Of a stretch of 64,000 bases of DNA, positions 22,810 through 35,780 are shown one piece after another; the first letter of the stretch is position 1; every line of letters begins with the position of its first letter. The notes beneath the pieces were generated by a model. That model did not search any database. It saw only the letters and a program-made list of their open reading frames with translations, and had not been told where the DNA came from. The DNA is taken from NCBI GenBank assembly GCA_026745465.1, contig JACYXH010000791.1:280001-344000 (forward strand), in the 5' to 3' direction. The position numbers were made by a program, and so were the translations under genes. The stretch comes from Lota lota. Taxonomy: Eukaryota > Chordata > Actinopteri > Gadiformes > Lotidae.

Positions 22810-22814
22810 ATGAT

Positions 22815-23759
22815 ATCCCACTCTATAACTCCTAAAAGGTTTAACACTGTCAGTGAAACTGGATTAAAGATAATAAGTAAACAAGTGTAGGGCCATCTTG
22901 TCCTAGCGTAGAGTGTGACATCACAAGGTTGGTTGGCATGAGTTGTACAGTAGTTTATTAGCGAACAACAGCTGACTCAATGGAAAATAAGGAACCCCAA
23001 ACTAAAAAGTGATGCATGGGAATTCGATTTTGTATTGCCCCTGGACGCAGCAATGAATTGTACAGAGTCAAAAACCAAGGCAAGCATGTCCACTTTCATT
23101 CTTTGCCTCTTCGGAATGGGGTGTGCCGATCGTCCAACCCAGTCTACTATCAATTAACTAGTTGTACGCTGTAAGGAAAGAGCGCAACGGCACGCCCATC
23201 TGGCAGAGCCAAGAGATAGTTACCTGCCTTACTGGAGAAGCAATTGGTATTAACAAGCTCTCCGATTGGCCACGTCACTTTGGCCTTCACTCATTTGCTT
23301 GAATAAGGTGCATTACATCTTAAATTACTGTAAACAGTTTGCCATCAATAACTCAAGCTAGCGACCTAACTTCTGACATTGCACTGTTCCATAATTCATA
23401 TTGACTACTAAACCATTGGTAGAAGTAAAAAATAAAAGTCCTGCACTTATGTAATAGTACATAACTATTAGGATACAATATATCCAATGTCCCAAAAGTA
23501 AAAGTACTCATTATGAATGGCCCATTTCAGAATCATATATAATCACTGGATTATAAGTAGGGATGCATTCATATGTACACCTGATGTTACAGCTGGTAAA
23601 GGTGGAGCTCATTTTTATAACGTAATAACCTATATCATAATTTGTAAATGTATTTATATTTTGTATTGATAGTCTAAATCGCTGGTAACCCAATTTAACA
23701 AATAAATGTAGCGTAAAAAGTACAATATTTCCCTCAAAAATGTAGTGGAGTACAGTATA
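22815..23759 (+). other. YTHDC2 intron, nothing recognised
   Basis: AT-rich sequence between the solo LTR and the second Tc1-like element. No gene, RNA or repeat was recognised. Confidence 0.4.
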
Positions 23760-25392
23760 CAGTATCTCACAAAAGTGAGTACACCCCTCACATTTTTGTA
23801 AATATTTGAGTATATCTTTTCACGTGACAACACTGAAGAAATGACACTTTGCTACAATGTAAAGTAGTAAGTGTACAGCTTGTATAACAGTGTAAATTTG
23901 CTGTCCCCTCAAAATAACTCAACACACAGCCATTAATGTCTAAACCACTGGCAACAAAAGTGACTACACGCCTAAGTGAAAATGTCCAAATTGGGCCCAA
24001 TTCACCATTTTCCCTCCCCGGTGTCATGTGACTTGCTAGTGTTACAAGGTCTCAGGTGTGAATGGGGAGCAGGTGTGTTAAATTTGGTGTCATCGCTCTC
24101 ACACTCCCTCATACTGGTCACTGGAAGTTCAACATGGCACCTCATGGCAAAGAACTCTCTGAGGATCTGAAAAAAAGAATTGTTGCTCTACATAAAGATG
24201 GCCTGGGCTATAAGAAGATTGGCAAGACCCTGAAACTGAGCTGCAGCACGGTGGCCAAGACCATACAGCGGTTTAACAGGACAGGTTCCAATCAGAACAG
24301 GCCTTGCCATGGTTGACCAAAGAAGTTGAGTGCACGTGCTCAGTGTCATATCCAGAGGTTGTCTTTGGGAAATAGACGTATGAGTGCTGCCAGTATTGCT
24401 GCAGAGGTTGAAGGGGAGCCTGTCAGTGCTCAGACCATATGCCGCACACTGCATCAAATTGGTCTGCATGGCTGTCGTCCCAGAAAGAAGCCTCTTCTAA
24501 AGATGATGCACAAGAAACCCCGCAAACAGTTTGCTGAAGACAAGCAGACTAAGGACATGGATTACTGGAACCATGTCCTGTGGTCTGATGAGACCAAGAT
24601 AAACTTATTTGGTTCAGATGGTGTCAAGCGTGTGTGGCGGCAACCAGGTGAGGAGTACAAAGACAAGTGTGTCTTGCCTACAGTCAAGCATAGTGGTAGG
24701 AGTGTCATGGTCTGGGAATGCATGAGTGCTGCCGGCACTGGGGAGCTACAGTTCATTGAGGGAACCATGAATGCCAACATGTACTGTGACATACTGAAGC
24801 AGAGCATGATCCCCTCCCTTCGGAGACTGGGCCGCAGGGCAGTATTCCAACATGATAACGATCCCAAACACACCTTCAAGACGACCACTGCCTTGCTAAA
24901 GAAGCTGAGGGTAAAGGTGATGGACTGGCCAAGCATGTCTCCAGACCTAAACCCTATTGAGCATCTGTGGGGCATCCTCAAACAGAAGGGGGAGAAGTGC
25001 AAGGTCTCTAACATCCACCAGCTCCGTGATGTCGTCATGGAGGAGTGGAAGAGGACTCCAGTGGCAACATGTGAAGCTCTGGTGAACTCCATGCCCAAGA
25101 GGGTTAAGGCAGTGCTGGAAAATGATGGTTGCCACACATAATATTGACACTTTAGGCCCAATTTGGACATTTTCACTTAGGGGTGTAATCACTTTTGTTG
25201 CCAGCGGTTTAGACATTAATGGCTGTGTCTTGAGTTATTTTGAGGGGACAGCAAATTTACACTGTCAGACAAGCTGCACACTCACTACTTTACATTGTAG
25301 CAAAGTGTCATTTCTTCAGTGTTGTCACATGAAAAGATATACTCAAATATTTACAAAAATGTCAGGGGTGTACTCACTTTTGTGAGATACTT
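23760..25392 (+). mobile_element. Tc1-like DNA transposon with long terminal inverted repeats
   Basis: 1633 bp between TA dinucleotides. The left end CAGTATCTCACAAAAGTGAG and the right end CTCACTTTTGTGAGATAC are complementary. Complementarity extends for roughly 230 bp on each side (about 23760-23998 against 25154-25392), with matching blocks such as CATTAATGGCTGTGT and CAAAGTGTCATTTCTTCAGT. It carries a transposase frame with a single stop. It is a different Tc1 lineage from the element at 8547. Confidence 0.93.
24134..25141 (+). pseudogene. Tc1-like transposase (DD34E) with one in-frame stop
   Basis: Frame from MAPHGKELSED (24134) to the end at 25141, about 335 codons, broken only by TGA at 24314-24316; the frame is the same on both sides. 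N-terminal helix-turn-helix (GYKKIGKTLKLSCSTVAKTI). Catalytic Asp in WSDETKI and FQHDNDPKHT and Glu in PIEHLWG, with 34 residues between the last two (DD34E). The stop lies between the DNA-binding and catalytic halves, and a Met follows at 24326, so a DNA-binding-less C-terminal product is conceivable but unlikely to be active. The second subdomain shows MVWECMSAAG where such enzymes usually have MVWGC. Confidence 0.9.
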
Positions 25393-26389
25393 TATATATA
25401 CTGTATATATATATATAATATATCATACAACTACACTGTACTTAAGTCCACGAGGAAGGAATGCATTTGGAGCTTGCCCTGGAAATGTAAGGAAGACATG
25501 GCATTAATATAAATTAAAACAGACGGTTGGTGGTATTAGGTTATACCATATAAAAAAGTAAATCGGTGAAGTGGCCCCTTTCCCCTCCCCTAATGCATGC
25601 TGGTTGCTTTGTTTGTTTCACAAACTGGTGGACTTTATACAGACTCTGACACTGGGTAGTATAACGTGGGGGGTCCAGATTTTCCAATTGCCAAAAGCCA
25701 GCTCCAGATCAATTTTATAGCACTCATACTATATCTTTAATAGCCTATCACAAAAATAACAATTTAACTGAAAAACCCAGCCAACCCAACCAATTTATTG
25801 CAGGTTGAAGGTGGAGGTTGAAGGTATGTAGATGTCTGTCCAAAGTTGCAGAGTACAATGTGCTCATATCTGTGGTTAAGATTGACTTCCACACTTCTGT
25901 AAAAAACTCGTCAAAACTAGGCTGTTTCATGTAGGGGGCTCCTTTCTTTTTTGTGGCCAACATAAAGCCCTCCTCGTTTCTTCCTGTCAGGATTAGGTGA
26001 ACCAGATACAGAGATGTTTACAGCTTTTAGGGGTCAACTTAGAGTCAGCTAAGTAACTGGGCTTCATCTCAGGGGCAGCAGAAGGTGTAAATGAGTAAAA
26101 CGTGGCTGTCACTCAGAATGTAGTCCTTGATTGACTCTTTGCTTTTTCCACACTTATTTCATTCATGGACGCAAGATAATGCTTTTACTACATTTCTCCC
26201 ATATTATATACCATTTTACCTCAAATATATGCATATACACGTTTAAATGACTATAACTTTGTGTCACAGTGATGTAAGCTCGGCAATAAATTGGAGATTC
26301 TATAGTATACCCATGGCAAATTTAAAAGGGCTACATATAATTTTCTAAAACCCGTTTTGATGGTGAATTTTGTCACTGTTTACTTTAGA
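25393..26389 (+). other. YTHDC2 intron, nothing recognised
   Basis: Contains a (TA)n-rich patch at 25393-25425 and otherwise AT-rich sequence. No gene was recognised. Confidence 0.4.
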
Positions 26390-26960
26390 AACATGGTTGC
26401 TGATGATTTTGATATGTGTACGTTCTGTAAACATGTTTTTATGGCATACCAATGCCATTTTACCATACTTAACAAGCTAAAGATTTCCTCAAATATGGAA
26501 AACTCCTCCTCAAAATATATTCTGATCCCTAGTGAATTAATAAGCCCATGTAGCTCAGTGTTAGAACGCTGGGCAGATGAGAAGGAGCTCACCGGCTTGA
26601 GTCGGACCTCTACCAAACATTGTCAGAAATGCCATGAAATACATTTTGCAACTCTGTCTTAATGACGCTGTTTATTATGATTTTGATATGTTCACTTTCG
26701 ATAAACATGCTTTTATGATATACCAATGCCTTTAACCATACTTGCCAAGCTCACCATTTGTGCAAAGAATGGAAGACATCCTTCTCAAAAGGATCTGTTC
26801 TGCTCCTTCTGGTAGAGACCTGCATGTGGCTCAGTGGCATGTGGCAGCAATTCTGTTTGAATCCAACCTTGACCAAACATATTGTGGGACACGGCACTAA
26901 ATCAAATGCAATCTACTATGATATATGCGTAAGGCCATGGTTACCATGCTCGTCATACCA
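26390..26960 (+). repeat. Tandem pair of tRNA-like repeat units (SINE-like)
   Basis: Two copies of a roughly 280-bp unit in direct repeat (about 26398-26660 and 26672-26935), sharing GATTTTGATATGT, AAACATG, TTTTATG, ATACCAATGCC, CCATACTT and GACCAAACAT. Each holds a tRNA-like promoter pair: TAGCTCAGTGTTAGAACGC then GGCTTGAGTCGGACC in the first, and TGGCTCAGTGGCATG then TGTTTGAATCCAACC in the second, resembling A and B boxes. No clover-leaf of a real tRNA gene could be drawn with confidence. Best read as tRNA-derived SINE or satellite-like DNA. Confidence 0.5.
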
Positions 26961-27431
26961 TGTAAGACCCCATTATCATTGCATGCAACTATATATATTG
27001 TTGTTGTGCTGTCTCCCTGTATTTATATTGTGTCCCTGGCTGCATAACAATCTCCCTTTCAGGGACAATGAATAACTTGAACTTGATCTTAAAGAAACCT
27101 TGTTTATAGTTTATTTGTTATAGCATTATAACATATTTCAACCTACTGTGAACAATAGCAAATCCAACCCTTTCATTGACTTCTTGTCTTGCATATCAAA
27201 GCTCCTATCTAGAAGGGAAATATTGGCAATATAAGTTCCTGACCATTTAATAATAATTGTCACAAAAGGTATCATTCCAACTATGGTTAGTTATTTTAAA
27301 CATGAGTTGTATTCATGTTTTTGTACCCCAAGTTCAATGATTGAATATGGATTACAATAACCATATAAGAAAAAGTATAAAAATGATTTATTATGTTTGG
27401 ATGGGTGAATGTTAATATGTTACATTTACAG

Positions 27432-27519
27432 GTACCAGCTATTCACACTCCACTCAAACATGCAGCCCCTTGACCAAAAGAAGGCGATGAAGAACTCTCC
27501 AGAAGGTGTCCGGAAATTG
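27432..27519 (+). CDS. ythdc2: YTHDC2 exon f (helicase C-terminal domain)
   Basis: An 88-base exon with acceptor ...tacatttacag and donor GTAAAT after AAA TTG. It encodes R-YQLFTLHSNMQPLDQKKAM then KNSPEGVRKL, matching the LHS and DQ/QKK region of DEAH/RHA helicases between motifs IV and V. Phase 0 at its end fits the next exon at 41820 (ILSTSIAETS). Confidence 0.94.
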
Positions 27520-29885
27520 GTAAATAAGCATATTTTTTGGCAGTCCTATGTATGAGGGATACATGCTCTACATAGCTTGCCCAGGACTATGGGATTTAGT
27601 GCAAAGCCTTGCAAAGCAACTTTGGTTGCTTTGCATAGCAGCTGGATCTTCCGAGATCTTTGCTAGATTTTATCACCTACTTGTGGCATTATCTTATATG
27701 GCCTCCTCTGTCCTAGCTGCAGTTTAGCCAGGTGACATGTTTTTCAGCATGTGGGATTCTTTTGTGCTTTGTTTTTGCATTAATAACTTGTTATATTATA
27801 ATAAGTTCAAGTTGTTCATCTTATACAAATGTATATCCTCATTGCCTTTTGGGGCTGCTGTATTAAGCAGCTTGTAGCATATAATAAATTTAGTATATGA
27901 TTGCAACTTTGAATTAATAATTGTGCAATAATTCTACAAATAGTTATCTCAACTGCATTGGATAAGTTGTTTTTTATTTAGTATTTTTCATTGAATGTGC
28001 TGTAGGCATGGCCGTAGCCAGCAATGATGAATAATTACCGAGGTAATTATTCCCCACCACCCAAAATAAAATTACATTAATAAAAAATATTCTTTTTATT
28101 AAAGAAAACTAAAACATATTTGCGCTATAAAACAAATCACATCTTGAAAACTCGTCTGCCTGGCAGATGTATATATGTCTATGTGGGAATCGGTGCATTA
28201 AAAACCCAATTTACAGTCGCAGAAAAATAAAAAAGACGTCCTAATGGCCCTCGCGGTTTATACGTGATATGTAGCGTACTTCTGTAATTTTGAAGCTCTG
28301 CACAAAGAATTCGTAAACTGCACGTAATCGCATAATCCCATCCAAATCATGGATGTTATTGGAGGATTTCAGATGACGTTACACATGCTTTTTATACTTC
28401 TACACTTGTGTTGTTGATGTTGATTATTCAAGATGGACGCATCTGAGGAGAGGTTGTATGAGCTTGCCCGCCTGTACAAACACGTTTACGACCCATCTGC
28501 AAATGGACACAGAAGGTGTAACAGCATACAAATTATATCTTCCTCATCTTTGAGAAGCAGCAGCTCTGTTTTTCAATTTTGATAACAACACTGAGAACAT
28601 TCCTTCCGGAAATAGTAACTACCAACTGCAGTTTTTCATGAGTTTCGTTTCATGTCCACTGCCCTTTAGTCTAGGAAAGTCCCGCCTACAGCCAAACTGC
28701 GACTATAAATGCCATTGACATGTGTGGAAGGTCCATGCACTTCACGCATGGCACATCGAGACGAATATTATGGAGGCTCCATAAAAACATGGAAAATGTA
28801 AACCCTCTCAACAGGGCCAGAGTAGGACTCACCCTCTGCCTGGGAGTTTCATGGAACATCAGCCCACCTTGGGGAGGGTGATAAAAAAAAAAACATACAG
28901 TTTCAGCTGTTTTGAGTAAAGCACCAGTTCTCTCTCCTTTACTTCATTCTTCAAAAATGTTGTTGCATCTTTAACATTGGTTGGTTAGTATTTATTGTAC
29001 TTGTGCTGTCTGAATGATCATACAGGCTGACTCCTGATACTACCTCATCAGCATCATCAAAGTGATGTACTGGCAGCTCAGAGACCACTACAGAATTCTG
29101 TTTAAATTTAGATGATAACCATTTCATTGAACATATTTATTTGGACTAATACCAAGTTCACGACAAGTAGACAAATTAGACTAATCTACTCTAATATCCT
29201 ATTATTTCTTGTAATGAACACACCAATAACCTATACAATTTGAAGATCAGTTAATGTATATTCACCAATGTAAAAAAATCACAAATGAAAGAAGGGGACT
29301 GAACTTGTCATAGCTCAGTTCCATTAACTGATATAACATTTGTATTATTTTATAGTTAGCCAATAATCACGACGAAATTGTAAACTTTTACCCAATGTCA
29401 GAGGCATCACAGTGATTGCTGTTTTGACCTTTTGGCACTGAACTCTACCTGTCTCATTTTTCCTCACACTTTGACAAAATGACTGTCAATTTGGCACTTT
29501 TGGTCACATCTGCTTCAAATGCTGTTCTTTTTTTAATCTAGCCATCTCCACTCCGCCCTTTTTTTATTCTCATCCCTCACACCATCAAGTCGATCACTTT
29601 AAAACAAGTTTATAATGATTCACAGGACATGCCTGGGCATGTGTGAGAGCATGCTAGACACACACAGCATTACAAATAGCAATCTCTAAATATAATTTTA
29701 CTAAGCACATAGACTGCTTCACAGGGATAATAATGGTGAAATTATTACCATAAGTGTTGAGTTATTTGCCGGAAAACCTCATATTTATGAACATCATACA
29801 TGACCACAGGTGTGCACTTATTTTACCTCTCAAATGTCCTGGTTCTAAGTACCTGTGTGGCGTTGTGTTTGTTAACTCTCCTGGG
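27520..29885 (+). other. YTHDC2 intron; possible MADF-type exon at 28432
   Basis: Mostly AT-rich sequence with no gene. At 28432-28516 an ATG-led stretch reads MDASEERLYELARLYKHVYD followed by PSANGHRR, resembling the start of a MADF/Myb-like domain as in PIF/Harbinger accessory proteins, and ends at a GT (28516-28517 region). No continuation was recognised, so it is at most a first-exon relic. Confidence 0.35.
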
Positions 29886-30360
29886 ATTGATGGTTTAAGG
29901 GTCACCCTACTAGGCAGTGATGAAACGTAAAATGTATCCTTTGTGGTATCGTGGTTTCGGGCTAGGTATTACTCGGAGAGTGGTAAATGTTCAACACGTG
30001 GTTTATTCAGAGCTGCAAGGTAAACGAGCTTGCACTCTGGAGGTGGTTCATGAAGCATCTCTCGAATACAGGTACAAATTCAGTTTAAATTGGTCATGGG
30101 CGGAATGGTAAATGAGCCACGCCTTACAGGTTCTAATTTACCCAGGTAAACCTTCGGTCTGTCTTGGCCTTGGTGGAATGGCAAAGAGGTCATGCTTGTA
30201 GGGTCTGACATATCTCAAACCCATAAAACGGTATATGGTGTTGTGTTGACCACTCTAAGTGTAGAAGAAGCTATTCAGAACTAGTGTTAGCACTACAAAT
30301 ATGTGGTCCAATGAGGTACTGATGTTAGCTTAAATATCATGTGGTCTAAATAAAGCATAG
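29886..30360 (+). repeat. Dispersed repeat, direct copy of 55820-56170
   Basis: Shares GTATCGTG..TTTCGGG, GGTTTATTCAGAG, CAAGGTAAACG, CTTGCACTCTGG and GGTTCATGAA with 55820-56170. The TTTATT blocks would be AATAAA on the minus strand, so it could be an LTR piece in minus orientation. No coding content. Confidence 0.55.
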
Positions 30361-32310
30361 AATAAATTAATTTACATCAGCAGCACACGTGAAATGAAGG
30401 TAGGCCTGGCGTCCAGTCATTGGCCGTGGGCCGACTGCCCAGCCCAGGTCAATCGAGACAAAAGCTATGGTAATTAATGCGTTCCCAGCCCTCGTCTCAT
30501 CACCGGCAGCCAGCAGCCCACTGGGAATCATCCAGCCTCTCCCTAATTAGCCACTCCGGGCCTACCTCTAATGACTGTTAGAGAATCTTATTTTGCGACA
30601 ACCAGATAGTTATTCGGACACTGATATTGAGTTTAGAGTTCTAGATAAATAAAATGAATGATTTTTATTCAAATAAGGACCTTACCAATTTCTAAACCCT
30701 GGCTATGGCCCTGACTGGAGGTAACATGAAAGAGCTATTATTAGAATGCCATGTTTAGAAATGTATGCATGCCTCTGCATGAGACTATAGAGACCAATTA
30801 GAGTATCTCTTGATTGGTTCAGGGAATCAATCTTGCCTGTCAATCACAGGTGTGTCAATGCAATGGAGGTAGGGAGCAGAGGGGAGGGAATTTAATTTAC
30901 TCCTGTACTCTTATGCTCTTTTCACAACTCTTCAATATTTCCTACAGCAGCTTTAAGCAATATACATTTATTTATTGACAATCTCCCATGTGTATCCAGC
31001 AACCCATGTACATAAGATGCATAACATATGTATATATGGAAAGAGTTAGTGTGGTACCCTTTTACTACCATTTACTAGTTTACTCGCCCTAGCTGTTCAT
31101 CAACTATGAATACAGTTTCAAACTATTTACCTATTCATTTCCCCGCTGGTCATCTCCAAAGCCTCCGACCACTCCTAATGTACCACATTTTACTTTAAGT
31201 ATTATCCAGATGTATTAAAATGCCAAAATGTATGTGTTGCAACGCACATGCATTGTCAAGAATAATTTACACGTGTGAAAGCATTTAACACCAAATGCCA
31301 AAAAGAATTTGGCAAGAGGTATCCCTTTTTTGTACACTCAAATGTAAACAATAGCAATAGCACTTTAGTCTTTTGGAATCAATTTGCATCGCGTCAGTAC
31401 AGAGTAACAAAAACAGTGACTTGCCATACTATAATAACATACTACAGAAGTTACTTTACAATGGGCCTAATGCCATATTTTTCCGTAAACTTATCTTACT
31501 TTTGTGTGTATGGAATACTAGTACGTCACATTCAGTAAACGCTCGTAAGTACAGGAAATTGTCCTGAATGGTACATAAACATGCTGGATTGCACCTGTTT
31601 TATATATGAGTGTGTGTGGTCATATGAGCTGTGAATTAGCATGATTGATTACTCAAAATGCAATATAATGAAGCATTCTGCCCCATTTCTGCTGAAGCGT
31701 CATTTATGAAAAAAGAACCATGGCAAGAAAAGAATATTAGTTGAGTGCGGAGCTTGAGGTCCTCCTTTCGATAATCAATAAAAGAAGACACATACTATTC
31801 AGCAGAGTCAATAGTGGCATTAGAGCAACTGCTAAGTTAAATGAGTGAAAAACAGGTGTGATTTGAGCAACAACTGTTACAAATGTGTTGAAATAAAATT
31901 TATACAATGTAAAATGTCTGTTTATTTATACTTTTATTGGTGTAGCTGCAGTTGAAGAATGCAAATGCAACCATTATCCCCTTTAAACCACCCACCCCAC
32001 ATCCATAATACAAAAGAGAAACGGTACACAACATACCAACATTATAAATAAATAAATAAAATGGCCAAAAAGTAAAATAATAATAATTATGCTGCAGGCA
32101 GCGTTTATTGGGGGCCAAGGCCACGCCAAGACCATACATTTTTATCAGGTTCATTACGTAATTACTTAGCCTCAGCTAAGGTGCGGTGGAATGCATACAA
32201 CGGTTCAAGACGATAGGTAAACAGGGTCACGAGATATGCTTGTTCATATTTTTCATTTTGAATCAATCGCTTTAGTGATTGAGACAAAAAAATCCAATAT
32301 CGGATCCCAT
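30361..32310 (+). other. YTHDC2 intron, including a GC-richer block
   Basis: 30400-30600 is GC-richer than its surroundings, with TAATTA-type sites (GTAATTAATGCG, CCCTAATTAGCC) and no ORF; it could be a regulatory element. The rest is AT-rich intronic sequence without a recognised feature. Confidence 0.35.
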
Positions 32311-32319
32311 ATGGTCCGA

Positions 32320-32790
32320 TATGGATTAATTTTAGATTGGCTCATCTTGACCAATGTTTCTTGAAAAACACCAAGTTTGGTGATCATCGCCAAAGTAAAC
32401 TGCCTTTTGACCCTAAAACTGATTAGACCAATTTGAGCCTCTGTCGGCCATGTGGTGCAGGTTATGGGTTCTTGAGAGACATTTGATTGTCATGAGGAGG
32501 GATATATGTGTACAAAGTTTCATGACCGTAGGTCAAAGGCGACAGGAGATGATAAATCAATTGCTGTAGCGCCCCCTATAGTTTGATTTGGATGAACATT
32601 AGACTGATTAAGCTTGACCTATGTTTCTTTAAGTACACCAAGTTTGGTGATGATTTGCCTTTTAAGGCTGATCGGACTAATTTGGGCTTTTGGCGGCCAT
32701 GTTGTTATGGGTTCCTGAGGGACATTTGTTGGTCGTGAGGAGAGATGTAAGTGCACAAGGTTTCATGACTAGGTCAAAGGGGTCAGGACA
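32320..32790 (+). repeat. Tandem duplication of a dispersed repeat
   Basis: Two roughly 250-bp units in direct repeat sharing CACCAAGTTTGGTGAT, GCCATGT, TATGGGTTC, GACATTTG, GTCATGAGGAG / GTCGTGAGGAG and TTTCATGAC. No ORF of note. Confidence 0.65.
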
Positions 32791-34127
32791 TATGGTTGTC
32801 CAAATATAGATTTTTTTAAAAATGTTTACATTTTTACTCTTTTTCAGCAATTTATACAATCATTCACAATTTGGCCTGCTGTTTTTTCCTTTTTTTCCAG
32901 CTGTATCTTGATGATTTACAAACAATTTTACAAAATTAAGATTAAAATAAAGAATAACAAAAATATATGTTAATAATAATTACCTTAATTTTAATCAGAT
33001 TAATTTAAATTAAATAAAAAATAGATATTTAAACAAAAAGGAGTTTTTGTGTGTACATGTGTAGTGGTATGAATGTGTATATGCTCAAAGAGATAAAGAG
33101 ATGGGAAGTGCCTCAAACACCTCTTACCAAAATGTTCTTAATTTAGGGCATGTCCAAATTATGTGGGTATGGTTGCCAATTTGTGTACCGCAATTTATTT
33201 GAGTGTGTTGGGTGTCAGAAAAATCTTCTAACTTCCTTCCATCTTCATTCCCTCCATGTATTTGAATTGGTTACTAGATGTGCTTCAGTCCATATTTCGT
33301 CCCGTATGTCCTGTGGTATTTCTGTATTCATTTCAGTTTCAAACTCCCATTTATTTGTAGTGTATTATTCAAATTCCTGCCTACAAATATTTGATAATTT
33401 TTTTTTTTTTTATTAAGCTCTCTGCGGAATATCGCGGAAATTCCTCTCTTTAATTGTTCAAATGATTGAACGCTTCCATCCTTATGGAGTTGGTATAGAT
33501 TAGTGAGTCCACGTTCTCAACATTTTCTTAAACCTTCATCTTTATGGGACGGTATAAAATCCTTTATAAATCCAGTATTGGATAGTGCTGAAATTACTTT
33601 AGGCAATCCAAATTATAGCTTTATTTTTCCTCCAAATCTTTAGTGCGACTCTTGTCCATTCGCTCATTTGAGTTTCTCTTAAGGGGACATCTAGAAACGG
33701 TAAGGTCTGTAGGGGCCTCACACAAGCTTTTCTCGATGTTCAACTGTGCAGCCAAAAATAATATCTTTGAGTTTGAGCCCTCCATGCGGTTTAGATAGCT
33801 GCAATGTTTGGAGTCTAATTCTGGGTCGCTTTCCTTATATTTTGGATTATGTTTTTGTAATTTTCATCATATACATTTTCTAGCGATAAGGGGATTTGAA
33901 TACTAGGATATTTAATGCCATCTTTAGGCCATTCAAACTCACTCTGGGGTTTGACCATTTGTGGAATTCCACCACCTATATGCATAGCCATGTTTTGTCC
34001 ACATTAACTTTATAACCCGAGAAGTACCCATACGTGGAAATATAATTCATTAAGTGTGGGATTGTTGTTGCAGGTTCAGCTAGATATAAAAGCGCATCAT
34101 CTGCGTACAACGATAATTTATGATCTT

Positions 34128-34745
34128 CATTGTTACGACCCTCTAGTCTAGGGGATAGAGGGAGGAACATAAAGCTGAATACACTGGGTTTCAAAATTAA
34201 ACAAAGGATTTATTGGAATAACAAACAATCAGCATGAAATAGGTCAGGGACGTCAGGGTGAGACTGGCCAAAGAGGACCTTACCTTAAAACAAAATAATC
34301 GTTCTAATAGCGTAACAGAAAAACAATAGGTAAGCCTAGCTCCCTAGCATAAATGAAAACAAGAAAATAGGTCACCAATGAAAGGCCACTTACCCGTACC
34401 AGCTACCCACAGAAATTACCAAAACTTGAGTAAAACTTAACAAAAGCACAAGGCCAAATATGGCAGCGGTTAGCCAAGACTGAATAAAACACAATAGCTG
34501 ACCAATGGCCACAGTGGCAACAAACCACAGACATTTAACAAAGGCAAGCTAAGCTAACAGGCAGGCAAGTGAGAAAACATGCGAGAGCACACAGGTGGAA
34601 CCCACAAGTCTTTTGAGCAGACAGCTTTGCTCTTGTTGGTTAGCATTCACCAATGAAAACAGCCGGAACTCCAGAACAGCAATTTTTGTAGTCCCAAAAA
34701 TAAAGGACAGGGAGAGGAAAACTAGGAAGTAATATCTTCCCTTAA
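34128..34745 (+). repeat. Unclassified insertion in the L1-like LINE
   Basis: Sequence foreign to the LINE, starting TGTTACGACCCTCTAG. Its TTTATT-rich start (AATAAA on the minus strand) recalls an LTR read on the minus strand. The right boundary is not clear and LINE sequence is also missing across it, so no target duplication could be fixed. Confidence 0.4.
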
Positions 34746-35780
34746 TAAGCCCGGTCTTATCAGGATGAATAATTGTTGTGGTTATTTTATTGAATGGTCT
34801 TGCTAGAATTGCTATTAATATACGTAGGTCTGTATTCAGCAATAATATGGGCCTATATGATTGGCATTTGGTTGGGTCCTTGCCTTTCTTTTTTGGGGGG
34901 GAGATTAACTGTTGTATTTCCCATTCCTTAATTGTCCCAACTCTTTTGACATAGGCTCAGATAACTCTGTGTTTCTGTACAGGGATGTATACAATTTTGC
35001 ATAAGACTCAGGGTTTATGAGTGTTGAATCTTTAGACTTTAATTTCTGTAATTTATTGGATGATTACTGTTTTTTAAGTCTTAATGCTAACAATCTACTT
35101 GCCCTTTTACAATTTTTCGTAATATTTTTGATTGGCAAAACTTAAATTGCCCTCTATCTTTTCAGTGATTAGGCTGTTTAGATCTCTATGTGTTTGCTTG
35201 AGAGCATTAAGTAAATTGGAGGTTGGTGTTATTTTATGTTGTTGTTCAAGCTGCCTCATTTTGTCTTCTAATTCATCTTGTTTGCTTCCCTTCTCTTTTA
35301 TTTCGCTATAAATGCCTTAGCACAGTCCCGTAGAGTGAGAAGTGATATTTAAAGTGGGACATTTGTATCTAGGTAATAACTTAGTTCAGTTGTTACAAAC
35401 GTGATACATTCCATTGTTTGGTTGTATGCCTGTGACCTTGGTCCCATGAAAATGGAAGAGATGCATGATCAGATATAGTAATTGGTCAGATTTTTTCTTT
35501 GTAGCTCTGCTTTGGGGGTAAATTATTTTTGCAATTTCTGAATAAAATGTGACTAAAAAGTAAAATCTCTACCTTTTAGGGAATTTACTTCTCTAAATGT
35601 CCACCAGACCTGAGTCTTATCCATAGGTGTTTGAGCATTTTGCTCATTCTAGAAGTGGGGTTTTTTGAGGTAGGTTGTCTATCCATAAGCTGAGACATAA
35701 CACAGTTGAATTCCCCTCCTAGCAGTAAAATACCAGATCTGTGCTTTATTACGTGGTAATTTTTTTAATAATGAAGCCAG

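Noticed and set aside
22407..22847. Charged 146-codon minus-strand ORF
   Set aside because: Low-complexity translation of minisatellites inside the solo LTR.
24562..25176. 204-codon minus-strand ORF
   Set aside because: Antisense shadow of the second Tc1-like transposase.
26547..26625. A genuine tRNA gene
   Set aside because: Box-like motifs are present but no consistent acceptor and anticodon stems could be drawn; the unit is tandemly repeated like a SINE.
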